A DNA stretch of 32,548 nucleotides from an uncultured Eubacteriales bacterium (GTDB lineage: Bacteria > Bacillota > Clostridia > Peptostreptococcales > Anaerovoracaceae): assembly GCA_900542565.1 (NCBI GenBank), contig UQOC01000022.1:1-32548 (forward strand), in the 5' to 3' direction. Under the pieces are notes generated by a model that saw only the letters and a list, made by a program, of their open reading frames with translations, was not told where the DNA came from and ran no database searches. This document shows positions 29,837-32,548 of this stretch, piece by piece. The translations under genes and the position numbers were made by a program. The stretch's first letter is position 1, and the number at the start of each line of letters is the position of its first letter.

Positions 29837-32428
29837 TTACCGGCTCTTCTCGATATACTTTTTCAGATAAAATCCGGTCCTGCTGTCTGCACTGGCGCAT
29901 ATTTCTTCCGGTGTACCGCAGGCCACTATCCTGCCGCCTTCATTGCCGCCGCCCGGCCCCATATCTATGACATAGTCTGAATTTCGTATGACATCAAGAT
30001 CATGTTCTATAACTATCACAGTTGCTCCGCTTTCTATAAGTTTCCTGAAAACTTTAAGGAGCGTTTTCACATCAAGGGGATGCAAGCCTATAGTAGGTTC
30101 GTCAAATATAAATACCGAATCATGCTGGCCTTTTCCCATTTCGCCTGCCAGCTTGAGTCTCTGGGCTTCCCCTCCCGAAAGACTTGGGGTTTCCTCTCCC
30201 AGCGTCAGGTATCCCAGGCCGAGATCGTGCAATATCTTCAGTTTTTTCGCAACATTGGGCAGATCGCCGCAGGCTTCAATGGCCTGATCCACGCTCATGT
30301 CCATAAGCTCAGGGAGCGAATATCCAGGCTGCGATTGTTCTGACCTTGGATATGGTCTTTGTGTGTTTTCCCCATTTGCATGTTCTGTCTCTCCGGCCGG
30401 CCTCTTTTGAAAACGCCTTATCAGCCCCGCCTCTTTTGAATACCGCGATCCTCCGCATTCAGGACAAGGGATGTCAACATCCGGCAGGAACTGTATGTCA
30501 AGGCTGATGCTCCCTGTCCCGTCGCACACCGGGCAGCGCAGTTTTCCCGTATTATATGAAAAGTCTCCCGCCTTATAGCCCTTTTCTTTCGCATCAGGCG
30601 TCCTCGCATAAACCTTTCGCAGTTCGTCATGTATGTCTGCATAAGTGGCCACTGTAGAGCGTATATTTATCCCGATAGGCGTCGCATCGATGAGTTTTAC
30701 CTGTCTGATGCCTTCAGCAGAAACAGCTTTTATATGTTCCGGCAGTTTTTTCCCTTTTATCTTACCGTCAAGGGCCGGTATAAGGCTTTCAAGGACCATC
30801 GTGGTCTTTCCGGAGCCCGATACCCCTGTCACCGCTGTCATCCTTCCCTTTGGAAAATCCACTTCCAGTGGCTTTACCGTATGGAGCTGTGATGTGGAAA
30901 TATGTATGGTCCCCATATCAAACATCCGTCCGGCTGCAGCCTGTTCCCCCACATTTATGACAGTATCTCCTGTCAGGAATCCGGCGATCACGGATGATGG
31001 GTCCCTCTTTATTTCCTCAACAGTACCCTGAGCGATTATCATCCCGCCTTTTGCTCCGGCTTGCGGCCCCAGCTCAATGAGCCAGTCTGACTTGCAGAGC
31101 ACATTGATATCATGGTCCACCAGTATGACTGTATTGCCATCGGCCAGCAAGTCCTCCATAACACCGTTAAGTCCTTCCATATTGGACGGATGAAGTCCGA
31201 TAGAAGGCTCATCCAGCACATAAAGAACTCCTGTTGTCCTGTTCCTTACTGCTCTGGCAAGCTGCATACGCTGCCGCTCTCCTGTAGAAAGAGTCGAAGC
31301 TGCCCTGTCAAGAGTCAGATAAGAAAGCCCCAGGTCAATGAGCCGCTTTGCTGCACCTCTGAAAGAATCACATATGTTTTCTGCCATCCTCCTCATCTCC
31401 AAAGGCATGCTGCCAGGCACCTCGTCAACCCACTTCGACAGTTCTGACAATGTCATCTTGCATGCATCGGCCAGGGAAATACCCCTGATAAGCGGCGCTC
31501 TTGCAGCTTCTGAAAGTCTGGTGCCACCACAGTCCGGGCACACATCCTGTCTGAGAAATTTTTCCACACGCTTCATGCCCTTTTCGTCCTTTACCTTTGA
31601 AAGAGCGTTTTCTACAGTGTAAGTAGCATTGAAATATGTAAAATCCATATCTCCTGCAGCTCCGCTGGTCTTGTTTTGATAGACAATGTGCTTCTTGACC
31701 GCAGGTCCATGGAAAACGATATCCCGTTCCCTGGCAGTAAGATCTTTAAATGGCACATGGGTCCTTACTCCCATTTCCCTGGCAATATCTTTCATCAATG
31801 ACCACATCAGCGTCTGCCATGGAGCGACCGCCCCTTCGTCTATGGACAGATTCTCGTCCGGCACCAGTGTTGATTGGTCCACTATCCTGACTATGCCTGT
31901 ACCATTGCACTTTTTACAGGCCCCCTGACTGTTAAAAGAAAGTTCCTCAGCGCCGGGTGCAAAAAAATGCGTGCCGCACACAGGGCATACGAGTTCCTGC
32001 CCCGCCGCCACCCTTACAGAAGGCTCCACATAATGTCCAAACGGGCACCTGTGACTTGCCAGTCTTGAAAACATCAGCCGCAGAATGTTAAGCAGCTCTG
32101 TCCCTGTTCCGAAAGTGCTCCTTATGCCCGGCACCCCCGGTCTCTGACGGAGAGCCAGTGCTGCCGGTACATAAAGGACTTCATCTACCTGCGCTCTTTC
32201 TGCCTGTGTCATCCGCCTTCTTGTATATGTGGAAAGGGCTTCCAGATATCTTCTCGATCCTTCGGCATAAAGTATCCCAAGGGCCAGGGATGATTTGCCT
32301 GAACCTGATACTCCTGCGATCCCAACGATGTTATTAAGAGGGATATCCACATCTATATTTTTCAGATTGTGTACACGCCCGCCGCGTATCTTTATATGTG
32401 ACGGTGTCATGGTTTTGCTTGTTTTCAT
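29837..32428 (-). CDS. UvrA2-type excinuclease subunit (class II UvrA)
   Basis: An 863-aa protein with two ABC ATPase modules: Walker A GVSGSGKSS (39-47) with signature LSTGERQR, and a second GVSGSGKTT with signature LSGGEAQR. Zinc ligands lie in CPVCG, CKKC, CPDCGG, CPVCDGTG and CPECGG. Canonical UvrA is about 940 aa; here only about 30 residues separate CPFGH from ELSFNSQGAC, so the UvrB-binding domain is missing. This is the UvrA2 form, linked in other bacteria to tolerance of DNA-binding drugs rather than to standard repair. A polar low-complexity insert (GETEHANGENTQRPYPR) precedes the second signature. GAGGAG precedes the ATG and a promoter lies just upstream. Confidence 0.9.
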   Translation of the reverse strand: MKTSKTMTPSHIKIRGGRVHNLKNIDVDIPLNNIVGIAGVSGSGKSSLALGILYAEGSRRYLEALSTYTRRRMTQAERAQVDEVLYVPAALALRQRPGVPGIRSTFGTGTELLNILRLMFSRLASHRCPFGHYVEPSVRVAAGQELVCPVCGTHFFAPGAEELSFNSQGACKKCNGTGIVRIVDQSTLVPDENLSIDEGAVAPWQTLMWSLMKDIAREMGVRTHVPFKDLTARERDIVFHGPAVKKHIVYQNKTSGAAGDMDFTYFNATYTVENALSKVKDEKGMKRVEKFLRQDVCPDCGGTRLSEAARAPLIRGISLADACKMTLSELSKWVDEVPGSMPLEMRRMAENICDSFRGAAKRLIDLGLSYLTLDRAASTLSTGERQRMQLARAVRNRTTGVLYVLDEPSIGLHPSNMEGLNGVMEDLLADGNTVILVDHDINVLCKSDWLIELGPQAGAKGGMIIAQGTVEEIKRDPSSVIAGFLTGDTVINVGEQAAAGRMFDMGTIHISTSQLHTVKPLEVDFPKGRMTAVTGVSGSGKTTMVLESLIPALDGKIKGKKLPEHIKAVSAEGIRQVKLIDATPIGINIRSTVATYADIHDELRKVYARTPDAKEKGYKAGDFSYNTGKLRCPVCDGTGSISLDIQFLPDVDIPCPECGGSRYSKEAGLIRRFQKRPAGETEHANGENTQRPYPRSEQSQPGYSLPELMDMSVDQAIEACGDLPNVAKKLKILHDLGLGYLTLGEETPSLSGGEAQRLKLAGEMGKGQHDSVFIFDEPTIGLHPLDVKTLLKVFRKLIESGATVIVIEHDLDVIRNSDYVIDMGPGGGNEGGRIVACGTPEEICASADSRTGFYLKKYIEKSR

Positions 32429-32448
32429 TTTTTTCTCCTCAGGAGTAC

Positions 32449-32477
32449 ATTTTACTATCAGACCATATTTTTGTAAA
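32449..32477 (-). promoter_or_regulatory. Promoter of the uvrA2-like gene
   Basis: TTTACA (32472-32477), 17-bp spacer, TAAAAT (32449-32454) on the minus strand, 20 bp before the start codon. Confidence 0.7.
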
Positions 32478-32498
32478 GCCGGAGCAGTATCCTGGCCG

Positions 32499-32535
32499 TG
32501 TCAAGTTGTTGTGGAGTTTTTGCTTGACAAACTCC
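32499..32535. repeat. Nested inverted repeats at the window edge
   Basis: TGTCAAG/CTTGACA (32499-32505 with 32523-32529) and GGAGTTT/AAACTCC (32513-32519 with 32529-32535) overlap, so only one can form at a time. They may be operator sites, alternative RNA stems or the end of an element cut by the window. Confidence 0.5.
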
Positions 32536-32548
32536 TTGTGTTGTCGTT

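Overview
The window looks like a chromosomal segment of a spore-forming, anaerobic, low-to-medium GC Firmicute of the class Clostridia. The evidence is a T-box leader in front of valS, spoIIM and spoVS, a folD/fhs one-carbon pair, ferredoxin-type aldo/keto reductase, and the rplS-rbgA-rnhB and xer-spoIIM-nudF gene orders known from Firmicutes. No species can be named from the sequence alone. Most genes lie on the minus strand in short, tightly packed operons, and many have near-consensus sigma-A promoters (17-bp spacers) and clear hairpin terminators.

Layout. 1-1999: 5' end of valS with its T-box leader, then folD and a frameshifted DUF1989 gene. 2069-3276: an IS481-like insertion sequence flanked by a 26-bp direct repeat. 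3291-5311: a marR-MATE efflux operon with a long palindromic operator. 5328-6701: rarA. 6702-7179: a gene-free stretch with three copies of a 40-nt module, a 21-bp tandem repeat and a terminator. 7180-8731: a flavodoxin and aldo/keto reductase operon with two operator-like palindromes. 8742-11138: a membrane-anchored XRE regulator and an MFS exporter. 11179-15042: rplS, rbgA, rnhB and fhs. 15089-18492: a Xer-type recombinase with altered catalytic residues, spoIIM, nudF and an iron-sulfur aldo/keto reductase. 18499-20388: spoVS, an RNase H-like exonuclease gene with a terminator in its leader, and tRNA-Glu(CUC).

20488-26166 is a catabolic-looking cluster on the minus strand. It runs from an ornithine cyclodeaminase-like gene through a threonine dehydratase-like PLP enzyme, an M20 amidohydrolase, a small Cys-rich InlB-repeat protein and a YbaK deacylase to a GPH-type symporter. 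The first two genes resemble the eutC/eutB pair of ectoine catabolism, but the true substrate cannot be read from the sequence.

26433-29520 is accessory DNA. A DUF4143-type ATPase gene sits behind three copies of a 13-bp motif spaced exactly 33 bp apart, the last copy supplying the -35 box. It is followed by relics: a 5'-truncated ATP-binding regulator, a decayed DUF4314 gene and a conjugative-element-like gene without a start codon. The region ends at tRNA-Gly(CCC), a plausible integration site. 29678-32548 holds a possible 41-aa ORF, a UvrA2-type ABC ATPase and nested inverted repeats at the window edge.

The most interesting items are the 33-bp-phased repeat promoter, the IS with its 26-bp duplication, the terminators placed inside the leaders of marR and the RNase H-like gene, the Xer homolog that lacks two catalytic residues, and the eutBC-like cluster. 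I did not find a CRISPR array or a complete, recognisable defence system.
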